Shown: in pieces, positions 44,894 through 56,722 of the stretch | How the letters are laid out: every line of letters begins with the position of its first letter | Position numbering within the stretch: the stretch's first letter is position 1 | Assembly (NCBI RefSeq): GCF_003952525.1 | Contig: NZ_CP034451.1 | Span: 2,480,001 to 2,544,000 of the forward strand | Reading direction: 5' to 3' | DNA length: 64,000 nucleotides | DNA from: Mesorhizobium sp. M3A.F.Ca.ET.080.04.2.1 | GTDB lineage: Bacteria > Pseudomonadota > Alphaproteobacteria > Rhizobiales > Rhizobiaceae | The notes under the pieces: generated by a model | The model's input: the letters and a program-made list of their open reading frames with translations, nothing else | Told to the model about the DNA's origin: nothing | The model's database searches: none | Made by a program: the position numbers and the translations under genes

Positions 44894-46372
44894 CTAGAGT
44901 CCACCCATACAGAGATACTTCATCTCGAGGTACTCCTCCAAGCCGTGTCGCGAGCCTTCGCGACCGATCCCCGATTGCTTCATGCCGCCAAAGGGAGCGG
45001 CTTCCGATGACATCCGGCCGGTGTTGATGCCGATCATGCCGTATTCGAGCGCCTCGGCCACATGCCAGACGCGTTTGAGATTGGAGGCATAGAAATAGGC
45101 GGCGAGGCCGTATATCGTATCATTGGCCTCGCGCACCACCTGATCGGGGTCCTCGAAACGGATGATCGGCGCGAGCGGCCCGAAGGTCTCTTCCTGGGCG
45201 AGCAGCATTTCACTGGTGATGCCCGTCAGAACCGTCGGCTCGAAAAAAGTGCCGCCGTGACCCGCCCGGCTTCCGCCGCAGCAGATCGCTCCGCCCTTCC
45301 CGATCGCGTCGGCAATATGAGCCTCGATCTTGAGGAGCGCATGGGTGTCGATCAACGGTCCGATGGCGACACCCGGTCTGAAGCCGTCGCCAACCGAGAG
45401 CGAGCGAACCCGTGCGGCAAATTTCTCGGCGAATTCGTCGTGCACGCCCGATTGCACATAGAGCCGATTGGCGGAAACGCAGGTCTGCCCGGCATTGCGA
45501 AACTTTGCCTGGATCGCGCCATCGACGGCAGCATCGACATCGGCATCATCAAAGACGATGAACGGCGCGTTCCCGCCCAGTTCGAGGCTGACTTTCTTAA
45601 CCTGATCCGAGCACTGGCGCATCAGCAGCCGCCCGACTTCAGTCGAGCCCGTGAAGCTGATCTTGCGCACTTTTGGATTGGTGCAGAGTTCGCGCCCGAC
45701 CGCTGCACCTTCCGAGGCATAGATCAAATTCACGACGCCGTCGGGGAAACCCGCCTCCGCCGCCAGCGCGAACATCGCGCCGGCGACGAGCGGGGTCTGC
45801 TCAGCCGGTTTCAGCACGATCGCGCAACCGGCTGCCAGCGCCGGTGAAATCTTGCGGGCCACCATCGAAGCAGGAAAATTCCAGGGCGTAATGGTGCCGA
45901 CGACGCCGATCGGCTGCTTGATCACCAGCATGCGCCGATCCGTCGAAGGAGCAGAAATCGTCTCGCCGTAGATGCGATTGGCTTCTTCCGCATACCACTG
46001 CAAGTAGGCGGCGGCGTGCGAGACTTCCGATACTGCCTCGGGCAGCGGCTTACCCATCTCGGCGGTCAGGATCGCAGCGAGATCATCGGTGTGATCAAGA
46101 ATCAGTTGGTGCCAGCGCCACAATGTGTCGCTGCGGTCCCGGGCGGTGAGAGCTGCCCATCTGGCTTGCGCGACATAGGCCCTGTCGATCGCGGCCTTCG
46201 TTTGCTCGACGCCCATATCGGGAAGCTCGGCAAGCAATTCGCCGGTCGAGGGGTTGAAGACCTTGAACGCGCTCCGATCCCCCTGCTCTCCCCCGGATGC
46301 CATGCGATCCAGTGTCGCGAACAGGCCCGGTTGTTTGAGATGGCGAAGCAGCGAACTCTTTATGCCCGACAC
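44894..46372 (-). CDS. gabD: NAD(P)-dependent succinate-semialdehyde dehydrogenase type aldehyde dehydrogenase
   Basis: A 492-residue aldehyde dehydrogenase. GTVGTITPWNFPASM (Asn of the active site), the general-base Glu in SLELGGNAPFIVFDDAD and the nucleophile Cys in FRNAGQTCVSANRLYVQ are present. The wording (KISPALAAGCAIVLKPAEQTPL, TGRMSSEAAPFGGMKQSGIGREGSRHGLEEYLEMKYLCMG) is closest to GabD, which makes succinate from succinate semialdehyde. The start is a GTG at 46372 with AAGGAG 7 bases upstream. No GABA aminotransferase is adjacent. Confidence 0.85.
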   Translation of the reverse strand: MSGIKSSLLRHLKQPGLFATLDRMASGGEQGDRSAFKVFNPSTGELLAELPDMGVEQTKAAIDRAYVAQARWAALTARDRSDTLWRWHQLILDHTDDLAAILTAEMGKPLPEAVSEVSHAAAYLQWYAEEANRIYGETISAPSTDRRMLVIKQPIGVVGTITPWNFPASMVARKISPALAAGCAIVLKPAEQTPLVAGAMFALAAEAGFPDGVVNLIYASEGAAVGRELCTNPKVRKISFTGSTEVGRLLMRQCSDQVKKVSLELGGNAPFIVFDDADVDAAVDGAIQAKFRNAGQTCVSANRLYVQSGVHDEFAEKFAARVRSLSVGDGFRPGVAIGPLIDTHALLKIEAHIADAIGKGGAICCGGSRAGHGGTFFEPTVLTGITSEMLLAQEETFGPLAPIIRFEDPDQVVREANDTIYGLAAYFYASNLKRVWHVAEALEYGMIGINTGRMSSEAAPFGGMKQSGIGREGSRHGLEEYLEMKYLCMGGL

Positions 46373-46532
46373 GGAAAAGCTCCTTAGGATATCGCTGGAC
46401 GCAACATAGCCGCAGCGCGACACCCGGCATTTATCCCAGCGTCACCATTTTTGTCGAACCTGGCCGGCAGCCGATTGTCGAAACAGGACGCACTTGAGTT
46501 GACAGGGCAGCGTCGCATCGTCCAACCTGCGC

Positions 46533-49538
<3,006 letters not shown>

Positions 49539-49555
<17 letters not shown>

Positions 49556-49736
49556 CGGCCAAACCCATGAAGTCGCGGCCGAAACGCTTGCCGCGCTGCT
49601 CAGCGAACTTGACTTCCAGGGCAGCTGGCTCGCCACGGCGAGGAACGGCGACGTCGTGCCTGCCAGGGAACGCGACCGCTGCCGTCTCAGCGATGGCGAC
49701 CGCATCGAAATCCTCTCGCCGATGAAGGGGGGCTGA
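49539..49736 (+). CDS. thiS: sulfur carrier protein ThiS
   Basis: A 65-residue ubiquitin-like protein ([27 protein letters not shown]...[11 protein letters not shown]) with the C-terminal Gly-Gly that becomes thiocarboxylated. The start is a TTG at 49539 preceded by AAAGGAG at 7 bases; no ATG or GTG fits. It overlaps the end of thiO in another frame and ends 4 bases before thiG. Easily missed because of the TTG start. Confidence 0.9.
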
Positions 49737-49740
49737 TCCA

Positions 49741-50514
49741 ATGCTCGACCTCTATGGACATAAATTCTCGTCCCGCCTTCTGCTTGGCACCGCGCTCTAC
49801 CCCTCGCCTGCCATCATGGCCGAGGCGATCAAGGCGTCCGCCACGGAGATCGTCACCGTGTCGCTCCGCCGCGAAACATCGGGCGGCAAAGCCGGCGGCC
49901 AGTTCTGGTCGCTGGTCCAGTCGCTGGGGGTTCGCGTCCTGCCCAACACCGCCGGCTGCCATTCGGTGAGCGAAGCGGTGACGACGGCGCGAATGGCGCG
50001 CGAGGTGTTCGGCACGGACTGGATCAAGCTCGAGGTGATCGGCAACCACGACACGCTGCAGCCCGACGTCTTCGGGCTGGTCGAAGCAGCCAGGATCCTT
50101 GCCGCGGAAGGTTTCCAGGTCTTTCCCTACACGACCGACGACCTCATCGTGGCCGAGCGCCTGCTCGACGCCGGCTGCCGGCTGTTGATGCCCTGGTGCG
50201 CGCCGATCGGCTCCGCGCGCGGGCCGCAGAACCCCGATGCGCTGCGAAGCCTGCGCGGGCATTTTCCCGGCGTGCCGCTGATCGTCGATGCCGGCATCGG
50301 CCGGCCATCGCACGCCGCAGCCGTGATGGAGCTCGGCTACGACGCGGTGCTGCTCAACACGGCGGTCGCCAAGGCAGGCGATCCCGTCGCCATGGCAGCG
50401 GCCTTCGGCAAGGCGGTCGAGGCCGGCCGCGAGGCCTATTGCGCCGGTTTGCTCGAGCCGCGCGACATGGCCGTCCCCTCGACCCCCGTCATCGGCATGG
50501 CAGCGTTCTCATGA
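49741..50514 (+). CDS. thiG: thiazole synthase
   Basis: A 257-residue (beta/alpha)8 enzyme making the thiazole phosphate from DXP, iminoglycine and ThiS thiocarboxylate. Seen: [13 protein letters not shown], the Schiff-base Lys in [16 protein letters not shown], and [34 protein letters not shown]. It overlaps thiE by ATGA. Confidence 0.95.
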   Translation: MLDLYGHKFSSRLLLGTALYPSPAIMAEAIKASATEIVTVSLRRETSGGKAGGQFWSLVQSLGVRVLPNTAGCHSVSEAVTTARMAREVFGTDWIKLEVIGNHDTLQPDVFGLVEAARILAAEGFQVFPYTTDDLIVAERLLDAGCRLLMPWCAPIGSARGPQNPDALRSLRGHFPGVPLIVDAGIGRPSHAAAVMELGYDAVLLNTAVAKAGDPVAMAAAFGKAVEAGREAYCAGLLEPRDMAVPSTPVIGMAAFS

Positions 50515-51116
50515 GGCTCGATCCGTTTTACCTGATCGTCGATTCCGCCGCCTGGATCGAACGGCTGGTGCCGCTCGGCTTGAAACTGGTGCAACTGCGC
50601 ATCAAGGACCGGGACGAAGCTTCGCTACGCCGCGAGATCCATGCTTCGAAGGCGGTCTGCGACCGTCATGGCTGCCAGTTCATCGTCAACGACTACTGGC
50701 GCCTCGCGATCGAGGAGAATTGCGATTTCGTCCATCTCGGCCAGGAGGATCTGCTCGAAGCCGATTTGAAGGCCATCCGCAGGGCGGGCCTGAGGCTCGG
50801 CCTCAGCACTCACGACGATGCGGAACTCGAGACCGCGCTGCAAGCCGAGCCCGACTATGTCGCGCTTGGCCCGATCTACCCGACCATCCTTAAGGCGATG
50901 AAATGGGCGCCGCAGGGACTGGACCGTATCGCTGTCTGGAAGAGGCGCGTCGGCGGTCTTCCGCTCGTGGCCATCGGCGGGCTCACCGTCGATCGCATTG
51001 CCGGTGTCTTCGCCCAAGGCGCTGAGAGCGCCGCGGTGGTTACCGACATCACCCGCAACGCGCACCCCGAGGCGCGCGCGCTGGAATGGCTGACGGCGAC
51101 GGCGCCATGGCGATGA
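50511..51116 (+). CDS. thiE: thiamine phosphate synthase
   Basis: A 201-residue TIM barrel enzyme coupling HMP-PP and thiazole phosphate. Seen: [51 protein letters not shown] and LVAIGGLT. It starts at 50511 in an ATGA overlap with thiG. Confidence 0.93.
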   Translation: MRLDPFYLIVDSAAWIERLVPLGLKLVQLRIKDRDEASLRREIHASKAVCDRHGCQFIVNDYWRLAIEENCDFVHLGQEDLLEADLKAIRRAGLRLGLSTHDDAELETALQAEPDYVALGPIYPTILKAMKWAPQGLDRIAVWKRRVGGLPLVAIGGLTVDRIAGVFAQGAESAAVVTDITRNAHPEARALEWLTATAPWR

Positions 51117-51856
51117 CGCCGCATGTCTTGATTGTCGCCGGCTCCGATTCGAGCGGCGGCGCGGGAATAGCCCGCGATGTCGAGACCGTTTCGGCGTTCG
51201 GGTTGCGCAGCTGCCTCGCCATCACGGCCGTGACCGTCCAGACTCACGCGGCGGTCGAGCGCATCGAGCAGATGCCGCCGGAGCTTGTCGTCGCCCAGAT
51301 GAAGGCCGCCTTTGCCGCCAACCAAGTCGCGGCGGTCAAGATCGGCATGCTGGGCACGGCAGCGGCGATCGAGGCGGTCGGCTCCGTCCTGGCGAGCAAT
51401 CGCCAAGCGTCCGTAGTGCTCGACCCGGTGCTGGCCTCAACGTCGGGCCGGCTGCTGCTGGAGGACGATGCAATCGGCGCATTGCGCCGCGATCTGATGC
51501 CGGTCTGCCGGCTCGTCACGCCCAATTTGCTCGAATTGGCAGAGCTGACCGGATCGGCGCCGGCGCCGGATGAAGAAAGCGCCTCTCTCCAAGGCGAGGA
51601 ACTTTCAAGGACCATAGGAACGGCCGTGCTTGTCAAAGGCGGACACGCGCAGTCGAGCCAATCGGTCGACATCCTGCTGCAGCCGAACTGTCCCGCCGTT
51701 CGGTTCGTAGCGCTCCGCTTGCATTCCGAGATGCGCGGAACAGGCTGCATGCTGTCCAGCGCCATCGCCGCCTCTCTTGCCCTCGGGGCCGACCTGGAAA
51801 AGAGCGTGCGCGGCGCGAAGCAATTTGTCCTGGACGCCCTGGTCCGATCCGCGTGA
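51113..51856 (+). CDS. thiD: hydroxymethylpyrimidine (phosphate) kinase
   Basis: A 247-residue ribokinase-fold enzyme. Seen: VLIVAGSDSSGGAGIARDVETVSAFG, CLAITAVTVQTHAAV, VVLDPVLASTSGRLLL, VTPNLLELAELTG, VLVKGGH and the anion-hole MRGTGCMLSSAIAA (usual DTHGTGC is changed to EMRGTGC). It ends the thi operon. The ATG at 51113 overlaps the thiE stop; 51107 is another in-frame ATG. Confidence 0.92.
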   Translation: MTPHVLIVAGSDSSGGAGIARDVETVSAFGLRSCLAITAVTVQTHAAVERIEQMPPELVVAQMKAAFAANQVAAVKIGMLGTAAAIEAVGSVLASNRQASVVLDPVLASTSGRLLLEDDAIGALRRDLMPVCRLVTPNLLELAELTGSAPAPDEESASLQGEELSRTIGTAVLVKGGHAQSSQSVDILLQPNCPAVRFVALRLHSEMRGTGCMLSSAIAASLALGADLEKSVRGAKQFVLDALVRSA

Positions 51857-52223
51857 TCGGGCCGACAAAGGCGCGGAATTCGGCGAAGACCAAACCGACG
51901 CTGATGAGATCGCGCCTCTCCGCCGGCGGATGCAATTTATGGTTGTCCGGCTTGCTAAGATCTGGGCCGTGCCATGCTCTCCAACAATCAGCCAGATCGT
52001 CCTGCCCGCACTGCGAATGAATCTGACCCGATGTCTCAATTGGTGGTGTGATTGTCGCAAGCATCACAGCGACGGCTCAACGGATATCTACGATGCGCCG
52101 CCGGACGGGGACCCCAGAGTCGCCTAGGGCCAGAGATTTGGCGCGCGGCTTGCACGAGAATATCCCGCACCAGTCGAGCATTCACGGGCACAAACAGGAT
52201 CTCACAGAGAGGACAACTCCCGC
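51857..52223. other. gene-free stretch after thiD
   Basis: About 370 bases with no supported coding frame. It must hold the end of the thi transcript and the promoter for the aminotransferase-dehydrogenase fusion gene. No hairpin with a T-run was seen. Confidence 0.4.
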
Positions 52224-55199
52224 ATGGTGACTATTGCTGAGATGAAGGAACAACTTGCCCGCGAGAACACCATTACTCGCTCAGGTCCGCCAAAGGCGCC
52301 ATCGAATCCCTTCTTCGGCGTAGGCCCCATCACGGACGCGACGATTGACGAGGTCGCTGGAAGACTGCGGCGCGTCGAATTCGATGCCTGGCTGGAGGCC
52401 AACTACCGCAAGCTCGACGACAAGGGCAACGACCTCGGTCCATTCACGACGGCCGAGATCGCGCGCAGCATGCATAGGGGCTATCCCGCCGACAAGATCC
52501 TGACCGACATGATGGGCTCGATCCATCAGTACTTCGAATTCCCCAAACAGAATTTGATGGCCGTCGGTCTCGGTGGCGGGCACAGCGGCTTTACCGTCGC
52601 GGTCATGCACCTGATGAACCCCAACAACGCAAACCAGCGCGTCTACGTGGACACCACGAAACCGGAAGCCTCCGAGTCCCATGGCGCCGGATTCTTCAGG
52701 CAGTCCTGGGCGACCCAGCTTCTCGAACTGCAGAAGTTCGCGCAGAATGGCAGCGCCGACAAAATCCAGTTCGCGACCGTCGAGGGGTCCATCCCCACAG
52801 CAAAGGAACTCGAGGCCCTCGGAACAACGCTGTTCCTCGGCGTCGGACACGAGACGACGGGTGCGAATACCTACAGCAAATCGGAGATCGAGGAGCTTCT
52901 GAAGTGGCTCGATCGCGATCCCGACAACCGGCACGCCGTCCTCGACGCTACATCCATGCTGGGAGCGATGCCGTGGGGCGAGGCTGTCGTGCGCGAAGCT
53001 CTTGCCAAATGCTGCGTCTTCATGCCGTTCCAGAAGGCGATTGGCGGCATCTCCGGATACTTCGTCGTCTCATTCACGCCGCAGGCGTTGAAGCTCGTCG
53101 AGAACAACCAGAACGATCCGGCCTGGGCCATTCCGCGCCAGCTCAAGCTTGCTCCTCCTGTCGACGCGAAGCTTCCGGTCAGCGGCAAGAGATCGCTGAC
53201 GATCGGCCCCTTCTACGATGCGGAACAGCAGCGCATGCTCGGCGGCGTCATCAACACCTACAGCGCGCTCGCCTTCGCCGAAACCACCTTCGGCCTCCTG
53301 CAGGCTGCCCGGCGTGTCGGCTCCGTCAGCGATCTGAACCGTCGCTCGGTCGAGAACCGCCGGGTGATCTCGGAGTGGGTCGACAACAACTCGTTGCTGA
53401 AGTTCACCGTCAGCGAAGCTGAAAAGCGCGGGGCCGCCGTTGTCCTCCTCAAAGTCGTCGATCCCGATATCACCGACAAACAGATCCACGCGCGCATCAT
53501 TGCCCGCTCGAAGCAGCTTCTCGGCTATGAGGGCATCACGCATGCCAACGGCGACCACGAGAAAGGCCTGGACGCTGCCCGGTACGTGAACGCGTTTCCC
53601 GGCATGCCCGGCGACTACCGGGCCTGGATCGGCGGCATCCGCGACCCCGAGGACGTGCGCCTGCTTCTCGACAATCTCGCCTATGCCTACCGCAGGGCCA
53701 AGGTTGCCGTGCTCGAGGAAGAACTGGCGGCGCAGGGCGAGCGGTTCGAGAGCGCGCCTTCGGCCGCCGGCCTGGTCAGGAAGGACGATCCCGAGCGCGC
53801 CTACACGGTCCTGATCGCCGATCTGCTTGGCCTGCGCCTCGGAGAGAACAATGCACCCGACAGCAGCGAGATCGCGGCCTATATTCGGGAAAAAGGCGGC
53901 GAATTCCACCTTGGCGCCCTGCAGGACCGGAACGCCCTGCAAAAAGGCAAGATCCACTTCTTCTATCAGCCAGGGCTGAGCACCGAAGCTGAGCTTCTGG
54001 GCTGCACGGCCCAAGGCGAATACGATGCCCTGATCGCGGCAGCCACCTTCATTCCCAAGCAGTCCGTCTTCCCGCTCGGGGGCGTGCGGATTGGCGCCGG
54101 GACCGGCAACATGGGTTCCAACTCGTGGGGCGGCCCTGACGGCGACGGTGGCGTAGCGCCGCTGATGAACACGCCCGGCATCAACAGCCGCGCGACAGCC
54201 CAGATGGCCATGAAGGCCCTTCTCAAAGTCGTTCCGAACATCCCCGTCGATGAGTTGCACGAACGGACGGTGGCCGGGAAGTTCGACACCGGGCGCGACC
54301 TGAAGGATTTCCCGACCTCCAAGCTCGAAGGCCAGAAACTGGCCGTCCTGGGCTATGGCAACATCGGCCGGGAAGTCGCCAAGCTGGCATCGGCGTTCGG
54401 CATGCACGTTTGCGTCTATGCCAGGGAAGCCCATCGCGCCTGGATCGAGGCCGAGGGTTTTGAATATGCCGACAGTCCGGTCAAGGCAGCGAAAGACGCC
54501 AACGTGCTTTCGGTTCACGTCGGCCTCGGCCGCCTCGACAAGTCGACCGGCAAGTTCAGCAATGCAGGTTTCGTGAACCGCGACGTGCTCTCGAGCCTGG
54601 CCGATGGGGCGGTGCTGATCAACTACGATCGCGGCGAGCTCGTCGACATCGAGGCTCTCGATGCCGCCCTGCAGTCGGGTAAGGTCAGCCATGTGGCGGT
54701 CGATGCCGACATCTTCAGCGACGCGAAGGACGGAACGCTGCGAGGGCCGCTCACGCCCTACCTGCCCTTGAGCGAGCGGCATCCAGGCCGGCTGGAGCTT
54801 CTTCCGCACGTGGCGGCCGACACCGATCACCCGACGCGTGTTGCCGGCGCCAAGCAGGCCGTCGATCAGATTTACGACGCGATCCAGTTCAAGGCCGTGC
54901 GGAATCTGAAGGGCGCCTTGCCGGAGGGATATGTCAACCTGGGCTCGACCGTTCCCGTCGGTGTCGGCAAGTCGACCTCGGCCAATCTCGGCGCCCTTGC
55001 GGATCAAGCCGAACAGTGGAAGGCGCTACGTCAGCTCTCCGAGCGGATCGCGGCTGTCATCGGCGGCATCGACGCGACCACGGACCCGGAAAGGCGCGCA
55101 ACCTTGGTCGGTCGATATCACAGCGAGCTGGCGCTCGACCTGCTCAACCACCGGCGCATCCTCGAGGAAGCAGGTCTGTTTGCTCCAGCGGTCGCTTGA
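52224..55199 (+). CDS. SerC-like aminotransferase fused to SerA-like D-2-hydroxyacid dehydrogenase
   Basis: A 991-residue two-domain protein. Residues 1-500 are a class V PLP aminotransferase of the SerC type: NPFFGVGPITDATI, VGLGGGHSGFTVAVMHLMNP, Asp241 in AVLDATSM and the PLP Lys271 in FMPFQKAIGG. Residues about 530-960 are a D-2-hydroxyacid dehydrogenase: GCTAQGEYDALIAAATFIPKQSVFPLGGVRIGAGTGN, LMNTPGINSRATAQMAMKALL, Rossmann LAVLGYGNIGREVAKL (about 706-721), catalytic Arg in INYDRGELVDIEAL and His in LLPHVAADT. The usual Glu of the DVFxxEP stretch is not obvious (DADIFSDAKDG). It stands alone between thi and sugar transport genes. The pair of reactions recalls serine synthesis; the true substrate is unknown. 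Confidence 0.85.
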   Translation: MVTIAEMKEQLARENTITRSGPPKAPSNPFFGVGPITDATIDEVAGRLRRVEFDAWLEANYRKLDDKGNDLGPFTTAEIARSMHRGYPADKILTDMMGSIHQYFEFPKQNLMAVGLGGGHSGFTVAVMHLMNPNNANQRVYVDTTKPEASESHGAGFFRQSWATQLLELQKFAQNGSADKIQFATVEGSIPTAKELEALGTTLFLGVGHETTGANTYSKSEIEELLKWLDRDPDNRHAVLDATSMLGAMPWGEAVVREALAKCCVFMPFQKAIGGISGYFVVSFTPQALKLVENNQNDPAWAIPRQLKLAPPVDAKLPVSGKRSLTIGPFYDAEQQRMLGGVINTYSALAFAETTFGLLQAARRVGSVSDLNRRSVENRRVISEWVDNNSLLKFTVSEAEKRGAAVVLLKVVDPDITDKQIHARIIARSKQLLGYEGITHANGDHEKGLDAARYVNAFPGMPGDYRAWIGGIRDPEDVRLLLDNLAYAYRRAKVAVLEEELAAQGERFESAPSAAGLVRKDDPERAYTVLIADLLGLRLGENNAPDSSEIAAYIREKGGEFHLGALQDRNALQKGKIHFFYQPGLSTEAELLGCTAQGEYDALIAAATFIPKQSVFPLGGVRIGAGTGNMGSNSWGGPDGDGGVAPLMNTPGINSRATAQMAMKALLKVVPNIPVDELHERTVAGKFDTGRDLKDFPTSKLEGQKLAVLGYGNIGREVAKLASAFGMHVCVYAREAHRAWIEAEGFEYADSPVKAAKDANVLSVHVGLGRLDKSTGKFSNAGFVNRDVLSSLADGAVLINYDRGELVDIEALDAALQSGKVSHVAVDADIFSDAKDGTLRGPLTPYLPLSERHPGRLELLPHVAADTDHPTRVAGAKQAVDQIYDAIQFKAVRNLKGALPEGYVNLGSTVPVGVGKSTSANLGALADQAEQWKALRQLSERIAAVIGGIDATTDPERRATLVGRYHSELALDLLNHRRILEEAGLFAPAVA

Positions 55200-55223
55200 A
55201 AACCGACCAGCCATAAAGGATTT

Positions 55224-55261
55224 GCGGGGTGGCGGGTTCAAACCTGCCGCCCCGCCACCGC
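55224..55261 (+). terminator. GC-rich stem-loop after the fusion gene
   Basis: GCGG-gg-TGGCGGG pairs with CCCGCCACCGC across a 14-base loop, 24 bases after the stop codon. It could end transcription, but there is no T-run behind it, so this is a weak call. Confidence 0.35.
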
Positions 55262-55540
55262 GTCCAACCCAATCTTACCCGTGCAAACCTCCGCGTTCTG
55301 CTGACAGCGCTCGCGACCTACGCGCGGTCCCCATTTGCGCCACGCGTCCAGTTCTATTCGCTTAGACCCTGGCCACACGACCGTCATAGGGTCATCCTCT
55401 CCCCGCTCCTGTCATCACGCTGGTAGGCCTGCAAGGGCATCCAAGTCGACGGACGATGCCGCTCCGTCTTTCGTTCTCTTTCCACGTGGCCAAGTCCTGA
55501 TCGCAGCTTTCGCGCTGTGACATCGAAGCCCCTTGCCTAA

Positions 55541-55565
55541 TTGGTATGCTGGTATAATGTGTACC
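55541..55565. promoter_or_regulatory. ATACCAG element 1, overlapping an extended -10 promoter
   Basis: On the minus strand it reads TTATACCAGCATACCAA; on the plus strand the same bases contain TGGTATAAT (55550-55558), an extended -10 box. Related copies occur at 60283-60300, 61181-61196 and 61218-61231. It is about 65 bases before the binding-protein start. A GntR- or LacI-type regulator encoded outside the window is the likely binder. Confidence 0.55.
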
Positions 55566-55626
55566 TGACATGGCGTCATCATCAGCAGCGACGCTGTGCA
55601 TCGCGATCTTTCTGGGAGGAGATACA

Positions 55627-56649
55627 ATGAAGGGTTCAATCTTGGCGGCGCTGGCCGGCGCCGTGCTGGCAAGTGCTGCGACTTTGCCGGCTCAGGCGTC
55701 TGCGGACGCTCCGGTCATCGCGCTCGCCAACGCCTATTACGGCAACACCTGGCGCCACCAGATGGTGGAAGCGTTCGAAGCCTCGGCCAAGGAGGCCAAG
55801 GCCGCGGGGCAGATCGCGGACTACATCGTCATGAACGGCGACGGTTCGGTCGCGCAGCAGAACAGCCAGATCGCCGAACTGATCCTGAAGAAGGTCGATG
55901 TGCTCGCCGTCGACGCCGCTTCCGAGACCGCCGTCAACGGCATCATCGAGAAGGCCTGCAAGGCCGGCATCATCGTCATCTCATTCGACTCGGTCGCCTC
56001 GGCGCCCTGCAACTACCAGCTCAATTTCGACTTCAAGGGTTACAAGGCAGCCCAGGCCGAAGCCGTCTTCAAGATGCTCGGCGGCAAGGGCAACGTCATC
56101 CAGGTGCGCGGCGTGAAGGGCTCGGCGCCCGACAACGACATGTTCAACGCGCAGCAATCGGTGCTGGCTAAATATCCGGACATCAAGGTGGTGGCGACCG
56201 TCTACGGCCAGGCGACGGCCTCGGTGGCGCAGGCGGCCATCGCCAACGTGCTGCCCTCGCTGCCGCATGTCGATGCCGTGCTCGGCCAGGGCGGCAGCGA
56301 CGATGTCGGCATCGCGCAGGCCTTCGTCCAGTATGGCGGCGACTATGCCGGCAAGATGCCGATCATCGAAGGCGGCGGCGGCACCGACTTCGTCAAATGG
56401 TGGGCCGACGAGAATGCCAAGAACGGCTACCAGACGGTGTCGATGAACACCACGCCCGGAATCGGCGGCGCCGCCTTCTGGCTCGGCCTGTCATTGCTGA
56501 AGGGCGCCAAGGCGCCGAAGCTGATGATCATGCCGGTGGCAACCGTCGACGCCAGCAACCTCAAGGAGTATGCCAAGCTGCCGGGCGGCCAGATCATCAG
56601 CCCGAGCTATTCGCTGGACTGGGTCAAGCAGAACCTGCTCAGCAAGTAG
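55627..56649 (+). CDS. sugar ABC transporter substrate-binding protein (ribose/xylose type)
   Basis: A 340-residue periplasmic protein with signal peptide MKGSILAALAGAVLASAATLPAQASA and the type I periplasmic-binding fold: PVIALANAYYGNTWRHQMVEAFEASAKEAKAAG, ILKKVDVLAVDAASETAVNGIIEKACKAGIIVISFDSVA. GGGAGGAGA precedes the ATG at 55627. The ligand is unknown; the co-located oxidoreductase suggests a branched or unusual sugar or sugar acid. It starts an operon with the fused ATPase-permease and a second permease. Confidence 0.87.
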   Translation: MKGSILAALAGAVLASAATLPAQASADAPVIALANAYYGNTWRHQMVEAFEASAKEAKAAGQIADYIVMNGDGSVAQQNSQIAELILKKVDVLAVDAASETAVNGIIEKACKAGIIVISFDSVASAPCNYQLNFDFKGYKAAQAEAVFKMLGGKGNVIQVRGVKGSAPDNDMFNAQQSVLAKYPDIKVVATVYGQATASVAQAAIANVLPSLPHVDAVLGQGGSDDVGIAQAFVQYGGDYAGKMPIIEGGGGTDFVKWWADENAKNGYQTVSMNTTPGIGGAAFWLGLSLLKGAKAPKLMIMPVATVDASNLKEYAKLPGGQIISPSYSLDWVKQNLLSK

Positions 56650-56722
56650 GACGGCTAGCCGGCTCAGATCGGGCGCCGAGCAAAAATTGCGCGCCCGATC
56701 TTGCCAACAATACGGAGGACGA

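Larger units (their letters stand above)
55200..55626. other. intergenic region before the first sugar ABC operon
   Basis: About 430 bases. It contains a stem-loop just after the fusion gene, and an extended -10 element TGGTATAAT at 55550-55558 inside a repeated ATACCAG-type site. No coding frame is supported. The promoter and operator should drive the ABC operon starting at 55627. Confidence 0.5.

Noticed and set aside
53070..55007. 645-residue open frame on the minus strand
   Set aside because: Antisense to the aminotransferase-dehydrogenase fusion, which has catalytic motifs throughout.
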